From UBA11663 sp036339415 (GTDB lineage Bacteria > Bacteroidota > Bacteroidia > Flavobacteriales_D > Sanyastnellaceae), in the NCBI GenBank assembly GCA_036339415.1, contig JAYZBB010000046.1:4967-68966 (forward strand): DNA of 64,000 nucleotides. The letters are read 5' to 3'. Positions within the stretch are counted from its first letter, which is position 1. Every line of letters starts with the position of its first letter. A program made the position numbers and the translations under genes. Shown here piece after piece: positions 16,447-24,473 of the stretch. Under the pieces are notes generated by a model that searched no databases, was not told the origin of the DNA, and saw only the letters and a list, made by a program, of their open reading frames with translations.

Positions 16447-18560
16447 GAGAGTCTGAGTTGGATGGTGGTGAGTTCGGTTTGAAGGGGTGTGCCTGGGGCG
16501 ATGGACTGGGACTTGACTGTGCCCATGCCTTGGTAATCCACGTTCAACCCCGCATTTTCTAAGAGATACAAGGCGTCACGAAGCCCCATTCCTCGCACGT
16601 CAGGCACCTTGGATTCCTGGACATCCAGTGGGTGGAGTTTGGCTTTGACATCCCCAGTTTCAACAGAAACCCAATCGGTGGACAGGCCTTGTGAGTGCTG
16701 GATTCCCAAAGTGGCGTAGAGCGTCTCGAGGGATTTTCGATTGCCATCCTTGGATGCAGGCAGAGATTGCGTCTCCGCAAGCGGACCTCGACTCAGGGTG
16801 TGGAAAGCGGGGTCAGTGGCGTAGATGAGGTCGGCCACCTCGCGGAACACAGGGGCGGCAATGGTGCTGCCGTAGTAGCTTCCGCTCTTCGTGTCTGCAA
16901 TGACGACGACGCAAGAATACTTGGGGTTGTTGGCGGGGAAATATCCTGCAAACGAGGCCCGGTAGCGCCCCTGTTCGTAGCCGTTGCCCGTGGCGATCCT
17001 GGCGGTTCCTGTTTTGCCAGCCACGGTGTAGGGTTTGTCTGCAAACAAACGCTTGGCAGTGCCCTCTCCCTTGGGGTCGCATACCGCTTCCATCATGTTT
17101 TTGCATGCCGCAAGGGTCGCAGCATTGCACACCCGAGGGTTCAGCACAAATGGCTCGTAAGTCTTCACGACGTCGCTCCCTTGTTGCAGAGATGTCACCA
17201 ATTGCGGGCGCATCATGCGTCCATTGTTGGCCACCGCATTGTAAAGGGCCAATGTTTGCAGTGGGGTCTGGGTCAATTCGTATCCGATGGCCATTTGGGT
17301 CAAGCTGAGCCCTGTCCATCCGCGTTCGTCCACAGAGGTTTTGACTTTGGGCGTGGCTTCACCCACATAGCGAAGGCCGGTTTTGTCCGTCACTCCGATG
17401 GCTTTCAATCGATCGAGGAAAGCTTGAGGTTGTTCTCCAAAGGTTTCTTTCACAGCCAATGCAGAACCAACATTTGAGCTGACTTCGAACACCTTTTCGA
17501 GAGGAATGGAACCATGACCGCCGTCTTTGTGGTTGCTGTCCCGCATGCGTTTGCCATGGAAATAGATTTGTCCGTCCCCTGTGTCGACGGAGTCCGTGGG
17601 TGCCATGCCCTCCTCCATGCAAGCCATCAGGGTTGCGAGCTTGAACGTTGATCCGGGTTCAACGGCCGTTCCAATGGCGTGGTTGAAATCTTCCCAGTAT
17701 TCGACGGAGTTCTCGCCCACTTCGTGTCGGGTGAGGTTGGCGATGGCTTTGATGAAGCCAGTGGATACCTCGGACACGATGACCGTGCCCCACGCGGCGT
17801 TGTGCCTTTTGAGTTGTTGTTCCAGGGCATTCGTAGCGACGTCTTGCAAATGCAGGTCGAGGCTGGTCACAACATCCAGCCCTTCCTCAGGGTCCACCAA
17901 AAACTCATCGGTGACGGGCATCCATTGATTGCCTGCAACTTTCCTTGAAAGTTGCTGACCTTCCACGCCTGCGAGCTCCGCGTTCCATGCGCGTTCCAGG
18001 CCCACCCGTTGGTGTTCGCGGTCGATGCCTACGGTGCGTGCAGCGAGTTTTCCAAACGGCCTTTTTCGGTTTTCCTTGCGCTCGAAGACCAACCCGCTCT
18101 TGTACCTGCCCAACTTGACAAATGGGAGGTCTCGCAACGACTGAAAGGCTGTGAATGGAATGTTTCGCGCGATCAATGTGCCACGATGTCCGCGGTCAAT
18201 GGCCTTGTCAAACTTGGCCTTGAGGGTGGATGGCTGTTTGTTCAAAGCCAGCCCCAATTCGTGGCATAGCGAGTCGACGTACACGTCGTACAGGTCCCAA
18301 CGCATGCCCTCGCATTTGGCATCCCAACGCAAGTCGTACACAGGAACGCTGGTGGCGAGCAGGCTGCCATCGTCTGCCAAAATTTGGCCGCGCGCAGGTG
18401 CGATGGTGCGCACGCTTGCCGAGAAGTCTTCTCCGCGGCTGGCCCACTGCTCGTGCTCGACCGTTTGGATCATTAGGATTCGACCAAACACACCAAGGCC
18501 TACAAGGGCAAGTCCCACGAAAACCAACCAAATGCGTCCGGTATTTGGCATGGCATTCAT
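16443..18560 (-). CDS. ftsI: Septal transpeptidase FtsI/PBP3 with C-terminal PASTA domain
   Basis: Class B penicillin-binding protein cross-linking septal peptidoglycan. Residues 9-30 form the membrane anchor. The PBP dimer region follows (ARGQILADDGSLLATS), then the transpeptidase with catalytic Ser304-x-x-Lys307 (STFK), SSN (361-363) and KTGTA (516-520). Residues from about 650 to the end (VPDVRGMGLRDALYLLENAGL) form one PASTA unit, absent from E. coli FtsI but frequent in Gram-positives and Bacteroidota. 705 residues. The start overlaps the ftsL stop. Confidence 0.96.
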   Translation of the reverse strand: MNAMPNTGRIWLVFVGLALVGLGVFGRILMIQTVEHEQWASRGEDFSASVRTIAPARGQILADDGSLLATSVPVYDLRWDAKCEGMRWDLYDVYVDSLCHELGLALNKQPSTLKAKFDKAIDRGHRGTLIARNIPFTAFQSLRDLPFVKLGRYKSGLVFERKENRKRPFGKLAARTVGIDREHQRVGLERAWNAELAGVEGQQLSRKVAGNQWMPVTDEFLVDPEEGLDVVTSLDLHLQDVATNALEQQLKRHNAAWGTVIVSEVSTGFIKAIANLTRHEVGENSVEYWEDFNHAIGTAVEPGSTFKLATLMACMEEGMAPTDSVDTGDGQIYFHGKRMRDSNHKDGGHGSIPLEKVFEVSSNVGSALAVKETFGEQPQAFLDRLKAIGVTDKTGLRYVGEATPKVKTSVDERGWTGLSLTQMAIGYELTQTPLQTLALYNAVANNGRMMRPQLVTSLQQGSDVVKTYEPFVLNPRVCNAATLAACKNMMEAVCDPKGEGTAKRLFADKPYTVAGKTGTARIATGNGYEQGRYRASFAGYFPANNPKYSCVVVIADTKSGSYYGSTIAAPVFREVADLIYATDPAFHTLSRGPLAETQSLPASKDGNRKSLETLYATLGIQHSQGLSTDWVSVETGDVKAKLHPLDVQESKVPDVRGMGLRDALYLLENAGLNVDYQGMGTVKSQSIAPGTPLQTELTTIQLRLS

Positions 18561-19126
18561 TCGTCGGTGGAAAGAAGGATGGGTGGCGCAGTGGGCTGCT
18601 CCAATCCCATGTCGGCTGTAGAGCGAGCCAATCGGCTTTGTTGCAGTTGGGATTCGAGGTCGGATCGAAGGGTCTTTTCCTCGGCAGTGGCTTCTTCAAG
18701 GCGTTCGAGGGTCTGTTGCTTTTCACGAAGGATTCGTTCGGTTTGGTAGCCCAATGCCAAATACAGGATGGTCAGGAAGCTTGCGAAGAGCAAAAACGGA
18801 ACCTGTCGAACCAAGGCTTCTCGGGCCAGGATTTCTCCACTCAACACCTCGCGAAGGAGCCCGCCAATTTGGTTGTCACGGCGTCGTTCCTTTCGTTGTT
18901 TCTTCTTTTGCCGTTGTTCTTCTCGGAAAGATTCAGAGCTCCTCAACCGATTGGGGTTGTTGGCTGCGGCCTCCTTGGCGGCTTTGGCTTTGTCGGCGGC
19001 GGCTTGTGCTTCCCGCTTCGCCTCGCGTGCCGCCAGCTCTGCCGGTGACAAGGTGCGGTTGCCATCTGGGGTCTCCAATGATGTTGTGGAGCGCTTGAGA
19101 AACCCAAACCAATTCATGGTGTCCAA
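18557..19126 (-). CDS. ftsL: FtsL-like cell division protein with long cytoplasmic N-terminus
   Basis: 189 residues in the ftsL position between rsmH and ftsI. A hydrophobic segment (about 110-127, VPFLLFASFLTILYLALGY) is followed by a short periplasmic coiled coil (LREKQQTLERLEEAT, then TLRSDLESQLQQ), the normal FtsL plan. What is unusual is the 105-residue N-terminal part: Ala/Lys/Glu-rich helix (about 30-55) and an Arg/Lys cluster (QKKKQRKERRRD, 73-84). E. coli FtsL has only about 35 cytoplasmic residues. The frame overlaps the rsmH start by 13 bases. The call depends on topology and context more than on residue identity. Confidence 0.83.
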   Translation of the reverse strand: MDTMNWFGFLKRSTTSLETPDGNRTLSPAELAAREAKREAQAAADKAKAAKEAAANNPNRLRSSESFREEQRQKKKQRKERRRDNQIGGLLREVLSGEILAREALVRQVPFLLFASFLTILYLALGYQTERILREKQQTLERLEEATAEEKTLRSDLESQLQQSRLARSTADMGLEQPTAPPILLSTDE

Positions 19127-20046
19127 TCGGTTCGTTCCGCCACACGAAGGCGCGCGCTCCGGGCACGAGGGTTGTCTTTGGTTTCTGCGTCTTCGGCCAC
19201 AATGGCCTTGCGAACCAACGGGTGAAATGGTGCTTGGATTCGGCCCTTCATGTCCCGCTGGATGTCATCGTCGAAATTTCCTGACCGCATGAAGTGCTTC
19301 ACGAGTCTGTCCTCAAGACTGTGGTAGCTGATCACAGCGAGACGACCCCCAGGTTGAAGCATGCCTACGGCAAGGGTGAGCAAATCTTCCAGTGCACCCA
19401 ATTCGTCGTTGATGTGGATGCGGATTGCTTGAAAAATTTTGGCGTAGAATTTGTTTTCCTTTCCGCGAGGTGCCGACGGGGAAATTGCGCGAATCAAGTC
19501 GTGGGTGGTTTTCAAGGGAGCCTCTTCTCGCGCCGCGGCAATGCGATGGGCCAACTTGTCGGGACGATTCAACTCGCCATAACGACGCAGAACTTGCGTC
19601 ATTTCTGAAATCTCGGCCTGCGCGAGCCATGCGCTCGCAGGTTCGCCCGCTGATGGATTCATCCGCATGTCCAATGGGCCGTCGTGTCGGAGCGAAAATC
19701 CACGCTCGGCAACGTCGAATTGGTGTGAGCTTACCCCCAAGTCGGCAAGCAGCCCATTCAATGGCAGTCCTTGGTGGGCGCGAAGGAATTGAGGTGCAAA
19801 CCGAAAGTTGGCCGCAACCAGCGTGAACCGTTGGTCGTCCAGCGCATTTGCCGCCGCCGCGGGGTCCTGGTCGAATCCAAACAAACGCGCATCAGCTCCC
19901 AGCTTTGCCAGGATGGCTTTGCTGTGTCCTCCACCACCAAACGTCGCGTCCATCCAATTCCCATTCCGTGCCCCGCCGTCGCCGTCGAGGTTGAGTGCCT
20001 CAATCGAGGCATTCAGCATGACGGGGACGTGGTAAGGCGTGCTCAT
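19114..20046 (-). CDS. rsmH: 16S rRNA (cytosine1402-N4)-methyltransferase RsmH
   Basis: S-adenosylmethionine-dependent enzyme methylating C1402 in the decoding centre, formerly MraW. The SAM-binding motif DATFGGGGHSKAIL begins at residue 33. Also present are GLLADLGVSSHQFD, the RGFSLRHDGPLDMRM block and the C-terminal VISYHSLEDRLVKHF motif. 310 residues, normal length. The start overlaps the mraZ stop (ATGA), consistent with the standard mraZ-rsmH pair. Confidence 0.97.
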   Translation of the reverse strand: MSTPYHVPVMLNASIEALNLDGDGGARNGNWMDATFGGGGHSKAILAKLGADARLFGFDQDPAAAANALDDQRFTLVAANFRFAPQFLRAHQGLPLNGLLADLGVSSHQFDVAERGFSLRHDGPLDMRMNPSAGEPASAWLAQAEISEMTQVLRRYGELNRPDKLAHRIAAAREEAPLKTTHDLIRAISPSAPRGKENKFYAKIFQAIRIHINDELGALEDLLTLAVGMLQPGGRLAVISYHSLEDRLVKHFMRSGNFDDDIQRDMKGRIQAPFHPLVRKAIVAEDAETKDNPRARSARLRVAERTDWTP

Positions 20047-20528
20047 TCCGCGTCGTTGCCGTCTAGGTCATTGCGCACGTCTTCTGCCAAGTCTCCAAAG
20101 TCGAGGTTGTCCTCGTCTTGGATGACTTGTTTGTTGTACGCATCCTGGTTCCAGATTTCGACTTTCTCACCCAGTCCGGAGACGATCACTTCATTGGCAT
20201 CCTTGGGGTTGATGCCAGCGTATGCAAGCAGGGCGGAGGGCAGGTTGATCCTGCCGGACCCGTCCAAGTCCACGTGGGTGGCGCCCTTCATGAATTTTCG
20301 TTGAAACAGCTGGTGCTTCCGGTTGTACCGACTCAATCGCGCCATCTCAGCATTCACCTTGTCCCATTCAGGTTTGGGGTACAGCACCAAGCAACCCTCG
20401 AAAATGTCACGGTTCACCACGAGGCCATGGTGGATGACCCCTTCCAATTGCTTCCGCAGTTTGGCAGGGAACATCAAACGGCCTTTGGCGTCGATGCGAC
20501 AGGGGTGTTCTCCGAGCAGGTTGAGCAT
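20043..20528 (-). CDS. mraZ: Transcriptional regulator MraZ
   Basis: A 161-residue protein made of two SpoVT/AbrB-type units that assembles into a ring and represses the dcw operon. The opening GEHPCRIDAKGRLMFPAKLR and second half DGSGRINLPSALLAYAG are the two DNA-binding repeats. The start at 20528 is chosen from the family N-terminus; an extension to 20633 would cross the operator. After residue 140 there is an acidic tail (DEDNLDFGDLAEDVRNDLDG) beyond the usual end. It is the first gene of the cluster, and its probable binding sites lie immediately upstream. Confidence 0.95.
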   Translation of the reverse strand: MLNLLGEHPCRIDAKGRLMFPAKLRKQLEGVIHHGLVVNRDIFEGCLVLYPKPEWDKVNAEMARLSRYNRKHQLFQRKFMKGATHVDLDGSGRINLPSALLAYAGINPKDANEVIVSGLGEKVEIWNQDAYNKQVIQDEDNLDFGDLAEDVRNDLDGNDAE

Positions 20529-20544
20529 GGGTGCGTTTTCGCCA

Positions 20545-20599
20545 ACCCAAAAGTACGCGTGATTTCCCACTTTCTCCCACTCGTTGACACTTTCTCCCA
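20545..20599 (-). promoter_or_regulatory. MraZ operator: 10-bp-phased TGGGN repeats
   Basis: Read on the minus strand, five-base boxes occur every 10 bases: TGGGA at 20595-20599, TGTCA (degenerate) at 20585-20589, TGGGA at 20575-20579, TGGGA at 20565-20569, a non-matching slot at 20555, and TGGGT at 20545-20549. The spacers are 5 bases. MraZ of E. coli and other bacteria binds tandem TGGGN boxes with 5-base spacers ahead of its own gene, so this is very probably the autoregulatory site. Confidence 0.82.
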
Positions 20600-20602
20600 C
20601 TT

Positions 20603-20721
20603 TGTGGATAAAGTTTGGCGATTCGTCAGGCAAATCCTGAGTGTTGACGCGGTGAATTGAGTGGTGGGAAGAAGTGGGTGATTTTCACAATCAACACGTT
20701 ATTCACATGGGATGTGAACAA
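20603..20721. promoter_or_regulatory. DnaA-box-like 9-mers in the mraZ / hydrolase divergent region
   Basis: TTATCCACA on the minus strand at 20603-20611 and TTATTCACA on the plus strand at 20699-20707 both fit the DnaA consensus TTATnCACA exactly. TTGTTCACA (minus strand, 20713-20721) differs by one base, and ATTTTCACA (20681-20689) by two. The 20699-20721 pair also forms an inverted repeat with a 3-base centre. It could serve DnaA control of the dcw operon or another regulator. No AT-rich unwinding element is obvious, so an origin is not claimed. The rest of this 258-base gap shows nothing else. Confidence 0.45.
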
Positions 20722-20786
20722 CCGTACGTGGATGCAGGCTTGCACGCACATGTGGAGAGTCGAAAAGCGGATGCATTTTTGACCTC

Positions 20787-21551
20787 ATGGAATCGACCAT
20801 TCTTGAACGCGGTCCCTACCGCTACGTGGAAGAGGGGCAAGGCACGCCGTTGGTGCTGCTGCATGGACTGTTTGGGGCGCTCAGCAACTTTCAAGAGGTG
20901 CGCGCGCATTTCAGCAAGCGCTTCCGTGTCATCACCCCCATGCTCCCCATTTACGAGCTGCCCATGCTCGAGACCAATGCAAAGAATTTGGCCAAGCACA
21001 TCGCAGGCTTCCTGGATGAACTTGGTTTGGATCAAGTCCATTTGTTGGGCAACAGCCTCGGAGGGCATGTCGGTTTGATCTACACCAGAGACCACCTCGA
21101 CCGGGTGGCTTCACTGACCCTGACTGCGAGCAGCGGCCTCTACGAGAATGCCTTTGGGTCAAGCTTTCCCCGCCGAGAGGACAAAACCTACATCAAGGAG
21201 AAGGTCGCGGTCACCTTCCACGACCCAAAGCATGCCACACCGGAATTGGTGGACGAGTGTTTCGAAGCGGTCAACGACCGCAACAAAGTGCTGCGCATTT
21301 TGAGCATTGCCAAGTCGGCGATTCGCCACAACATGGCCAAGGACCTGCCTTCGATGGATGTGCCGGTTTGCTTGATTTGGGGCAAAAACGACATCATCAC
21401 ACCTCCGGAGGTCGCCGAAGAATTCCTCGCCGGTTTCCCGGATGCGGATTTGCATTGGATTGACGCGTGTGGCCATGCGCCAATGATGGAGCATCCCGAC
21501 ACGTTCAATCAAATCTTGAGCGACTGGTACGCCCGCCGCGGCATTTCCTGA
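20787..21551 (+). CDS. Alpha/beta hydrolase
   Basis: 254 residues of the alpha/beta-hydrolase fold. The oxyanion HG is at 26-27, the nucleophile elbow GNSLGG at 88-93 (Ser90), the acid Asp202 in WGKNDIITPP, and the base His230 in ACGHAPMMEHP. This matches esterases and C-C bond hydrolases of the MhpC/BioH type; the substrate is not predictable. It lies 4 bases before engB and probably forms a two-gene operon. A CATTTTTG element, one base off the TAnnTTTG box, ends 5 bases before the ATG, so the message may be leaderless. Confidence 0.87.
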   Translation: MESTILERGPYRYVEEGQGTPLVLLHGLFGALSNFQEVRAHFSKRFRVITPMLPIYELPMLETNAKNLAKHIAGFLDELGLDQVHLLGNSLGGHVGLIYTRDHLDRVASLTLTASSGLYENAFGSSFPRREDKTYIKEKVAVTFHDPKHATPELVDECFEAVNDRNKVLRILSIAKSAIRHNMAKDLPSMDVPVCLIWGKNDIITPPEVAEEFLAGFPDADLHWIDACGHAPMMEHPDTFNQILSDWYARRGIS

Positions 21552-21555
21552 TTCC

Positions 21556-22182
21556 ATGTCAGTCAAGCGCGAAGATTCTTGGGAACTGCGAGAAGCGTCT
21601 TTTGTGAAGAGCAGCGCCCAGCCATCGGAGTGCCCCAAACCTGACCGCCCGGAGTATGCCTTCATCGGTCGTTCCAATGTGGGAAAGAGCTCTTTGCTCA
21701 ACATGTTGGTGGGGCGAAACAGCTTGGCCAAAACGTCGAGCACGCCTGGCAAAACCCAACTGATCAATCACTTCGACATCGATGGAACGTGGTACCTCGT
21801 GGATTTGCCAGGGTTTGGGTATGCCAAGGTCAGCAAGAAAGACCGCGCCAAGTGGATGAAGGTCACCGAGCAATACCTCGACACCCGGACCAATTTGATG
21901 TGCGTGATGATGTTGGTCGACGCGCGCATCCCCGCCCAAAAGGTGGACCTCGAATTCATGGCGTGGATGGGGAGTGTTGGGTTGCCTTTTGTTTTGGTGT
22001 TCACCAAGGTGGACAAACTCAACAAAGCCGAGCGCGCAGCCTTCTTGCCGGCTTACGAAGCAGTCATGCTGAAACAGTGGCACAAAATGCCGCCGGTGTT
22101 CGTGACAAGCAGCACCACGTCAGAAGGGCGAGAAGACGTGCTGAGGTTCGTGGCTTCCACCAACGGGTTGTACCAAGGGTAG
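21556..22182 (+). CDS. engB: Ribosome biogenesis GTP-binding protein YihA/YsxC/EngB
   Basis: A 208-residue TRAFAC-class GTPase needed for large-subunit assembly. G1 GRSNVGKSS at 38-46, the STPGKT switch region at 62-67, G3 DLPGFG at 83-88 and G4 TKVD at 150-153 are intact. Neighbouring engB and gldC is common in Flavobacteriales. It converges on gldC, with only 4 bases between the two stop codons, and no terminator hairpin is visible in that gap. Confidence 0.96.
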   Translation: MSVKREDSWELREASFVKSSAQPSECPKPDRPEYAFIGRSNVGKSSLLNMLVGRNSLAKTSSTPGKTQLINHFDIDGTWYLVDLPGFGYAKVSKKDRAKWMKVTEQYLDTRTNLMCVMMLVDARIPAQKVDLEFMAWMGSVGLPFVLVFTKVDKLNKAERAAFLPAYEAVMLKQWHKMPPVFVTSSTTSEGREDVLRFVASTNGLYQG

Positions 22183-22186
22183 GAGT

Positions 22187-22519
22187 TCAGGGTTCGAGGA
22201 CCCCGATTCGCTTCGCGAGCTCTTCTGTGAATCCACGAAGGGCGTTCGCGTGGTCTTTGTCGGACGTGGCGCGCTCGTAGGTGTCCGCAAGGGTCATGAT
22301 GGTTTGGACCATGAACGACCGCATTTCTTCGACACTCATGTCTTTGGTCCAAAGGTCCATCCGCATGGCGGCGTGCTCTTGGGCATTCCACATCGAAAGG
22401 GCCATTGCTGACGCTTGCTGCTGTTCGATGCCGCCATCCTCGGCAGTCCACTCCATGGACACGGGAACTTGATTGTCGTCTGTGGTGACGTCGATGGTGA
22501 TGCGAGAGGTGGTGGGCAT
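22187..22519 (-). CDS. gldC: Gliding motility protein GldC
   Basis: 110 residues closely following the GldC pattern: a beta-rich start (ITIDVTTDDNQVPVSMEW), EDGGIEQQQASAMALSMWN, then LWTKDMSVEEMRSF and a helical tail. GldC is a soluble cytoplasmic protein associated with gliding in Flavobacterium johnsoniae; its molecular role is unclear. It follows gldB by 15 bases, the same order as in known gliders. Confidence 0.93.
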   Translation of the reverse strand: MPTTSRITIDVTTDDNQVPVSMEWTAEDGGIEQQQASAMALSMWNAQEHAAMRMDLWTKDMSVEEMRSFMVQTIMTLADTYERATSDKDHANALRGFTEELAKRIGVLEP

Positions 22520-22534
22520 GGCGCGAAAGTACGT

Positions 22535-23587
22535 TCAGGGTCGGTAGGCACGCAAAATGGCTTGGGAATCACTCCATTCGAGGATGTCTTGGTCGGACCA
22601 CTCTGGATGGGCAGCGACGGCAGCTTGCATCGCACGCCAGCCGAGGAAAATGCCAAGGCGATCGGGACTGTCTTGGGGAATGTTGCCGACCCGGGTGAAT
22701 GGGCCCTCTTGGAACCAGCGCATGACCTCACGAGGCTGTTTGGAAAACATGCGTTCTTGTGGTTGCATCTCAGCCCAGGTTGCCCGTTCGTGTGCCACGG
22801 CCCAGTTCCACTCTTCTTGAGTCCAGTTCATCAATTCGGAAGGGGAAGCTTCGGGCATGCACCGGGAAAGAATGTGCATCACCTTGCCCCAAAAGAGCCA
22901 AAGATCCACAGTTCTGGGAGCGGGCGGGATTCGCTGTTGGTTGGAGACGACAATCCAACCTTGGAGGGCATCCAAAGCCATGCGGTCAGGGTGCATCCGA
23001 GCAAGGCGATAGGCTGGGAATCGGCTCGGAGGCAATTCGGCATGAATGGGATGCCCTTTTCCCAAAAACCAGTCCAAACCAATGCACAACTGGTCTTCCG
23101 TTGGATACACTGCAAAATTGAAGCCAGAAGGCATCCAAACCACATTGGGAATGGGGCTGTCAACCAACATCACCTGCATGCGCTTCAGTCCATCGCGAAG
23201 GCGCTGGGATTCCCGGAGCAGGATTTCAGGGCGGCCTGATGTGGTGTCAATGGCCTCGAGCATGGGACGCATGTCGCTCAAAAATTGCCCAAGCACCTTC
23301 ATGGTGCTCGAGTCTTCAGCCGGACCGAGTTGAAGGATGTTTTCGCACCAACGTGTCCAGAATGCAGAATCGGCGTTTTGGAGATGAGTCAGTTGTTTGG
23401 CCCGGTTGTTGTCAGAAGGAAGGGTGTTCAAGACTTCCATCCAATGGGTTTCTCGAAACGATTTGGGGAGTGTGACGCCGTCCACATCGATGACAGGCTG
23501 TGGTTTGCAGCAACCTTCGAACAGAACCAGCGCGACAACCCACATCAGAGCGTGGAACAAGTTGCAAAGGGCATTGGACGAAGGCAT
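22535..23587 (-). CDS. gldB: Gliding motility lipoprotein GldB
   Basis: 350 residues. A hydrophobic leader ends in the lipobox LFEGC (Cys26), so it is a lipoprotein. The body resembles GldB: an early SFRETHW-type segment, a central region with NVVWMPSGFNFAVYPTEDQLCIGLDWFLGKGHP (here split), and a C-terminal RVGNIPQDSPDRLGIFLGWRAM. GldB is required for gliding and for T9SS function in F. johnsoniae. It starts 43 bases from the divergent PorT-like gene. Confidence 0.92.
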   Translation of the reverse strand: MPSSNALCNLFHALMWVVALVLFEGCCKPQPVIDVDGVTLPKSFRETHWMEVLNTLPSDNNRAKQLTHLQNADSAFWTRWCENILQLGPAEDSSTMKVLGQFLSDMRPMLEAIDTTSGRPEILLRESQRLRDGLKRMQVMLVDSPIPNVVWMPSGFNFAVYPTEDQLCIGLDWFLGKGHPIHAELPPSRFPAYRLARMHPDRMALDALQGWIVVSNQQRIPPAPRTVDLWLFWGKVMHILSRCMPEASPSELMNWTQEEWNWAVAHERATWAEMQPQERMFSKQPREVMRWFQEGPFTRVGNIPQDSPDRLGIFLGWRAMQAAVAAHPEWSDQDILEWSDSQAILRAYRP

Positions 23588-23598
23588 GAACGTAACAG

Positions 23599-23606
23599 TA
23601 GTTTTG
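23599..23606 (+). promoter_or_regulatory. Promoter of the PorT-like gene (TTG-N22-TAGTTTTG)
   Basis: A perfect TAnnTTTG -7 box with a TTG at 23574-23576, 22 bases upstream, inside the 5' end of the divergent gldB. It predicts a short leader of about 20 bases before the ATG at 23631. Confidence 0.55.
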
Positions 23607-23630
23607 ATGCACTCTTAAACGACGACAAAG

Positions 23631-24416
23631 ATGAACAACGTCCGCTTCAATTGCACGTCCTTGATCATGTGGACTCTTGCCATGGGGTTCACGTGGGGCG
23701 CCCTCAATGAATCACATGCTCAGCATCGAAGCTATCGGATGGGAATGTCCATTGACCCCAATGTGGCATGGATGGTGTCAAGGGATTACGACCATGTCGC
23801 AGAGGGTGCACGTGCGCATTTTGGATGGCAGTTCATGGCAGACATTTTGTTCACCGAGACTTACGCCATCGGCACGGGGGTTCATGTTTTCAGGACTGGC
23901 AGCAGTGTCGAGTACTGGGAGGCTTCTTCGGACTCCACCATCAGCCGCGTGTCTCGCAATTTCAACAATCAATATGTCGAACTGCCCTTGACCTTCAAGA
24001 TGAGGACCAAAGAAATCGGCTACACCACTTATTTTGGAAGGTTTGGAGCTGGCTTGGGGTTGAACACCCGTCGTGAGGCTGAGGAAGACCGATACTTTGC
24101 TTTTGTGAAGGAGAATGAGGATTGGGTCGAATTGGACAGGCCCGCGCCCAACCCTGAGTTGATTTCGGGCAATTTTGCCTCGTTGTTCCGCGGGTCACTG
24201 ATTGTGGGGCTGGGGCTCGAGAGGGTCCTTGCTGGCAACACGGCATTGATGGTGGGCCTCACCTACAACACGAGTTTGTTCTCCACTCACGAAGGTCAAC
24301 AGTTGATTCAAACAGACCAAAACGGACAACCCCGCTTTGAGGACAAAGTCCCAATTTCGACGCCGATGGAGGGACACGACAGTTTCATGTCTTTGACGTT
24401 GGGTGTCGTGTTCTAA
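23631..24416 (+). CDS. PorT-like outer-membrane beta-barrel protein
   Basis: 261 residues. A signal peptide ends near SHAQ (28-31). The mature part is an eight-strand-like barrel with repeated amphipathic strands (AIGTGVHVFRTG, VELPLTFKMRTKEIG, YFGRFGAGLGLNTRRE) and a terminal strand ending in Phe (LTLGVVF), as needed for BAM-mediated insertion. This matches the PorT/outer-membrane protein beta-barrel family of Bacteroidota. PorT itself contributes to T9SS, and the gldB neighbour fits that, but the family is broad and this may be an unrelated porin. Confidence 0.75.
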   Translation: MNNVRFNCTSLIMWTLAMGFTWGALNESHAQHRSYRMGMSIDPNVAWMVSRDYDHVAEGARAHFGWQFMADILFTETYAIGTGVHVFRTGSSVEYWEASSDSTISRVSRNFNNQYVELPLTFKMRTKEIGYTTYFGRFGAGLGLNTRREAEEDRYFAFVKENEDWVELDRPAPNPELISGNFASLFRGSLIVGLGLERVLAGNTALMVGLTYNTSLFSTHEGQQLIQTDQNGQPRFEDKVPISTPMEGHDSFMSLTLGVVF

Positions 24417-24473
24417 GCCATTGAAAAGCCTGCATGTCAGTGGAGTGTTGCAACTTGCGCGCAGAACAACCTG

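Noticed and set aside
20529..20786. Chromosomal replication origin
   Set aside because: DnaA-like boxes are present but no AT-rich unwinding region, no dnaA or dnaN nearby; kept only as a regulatory candidate.
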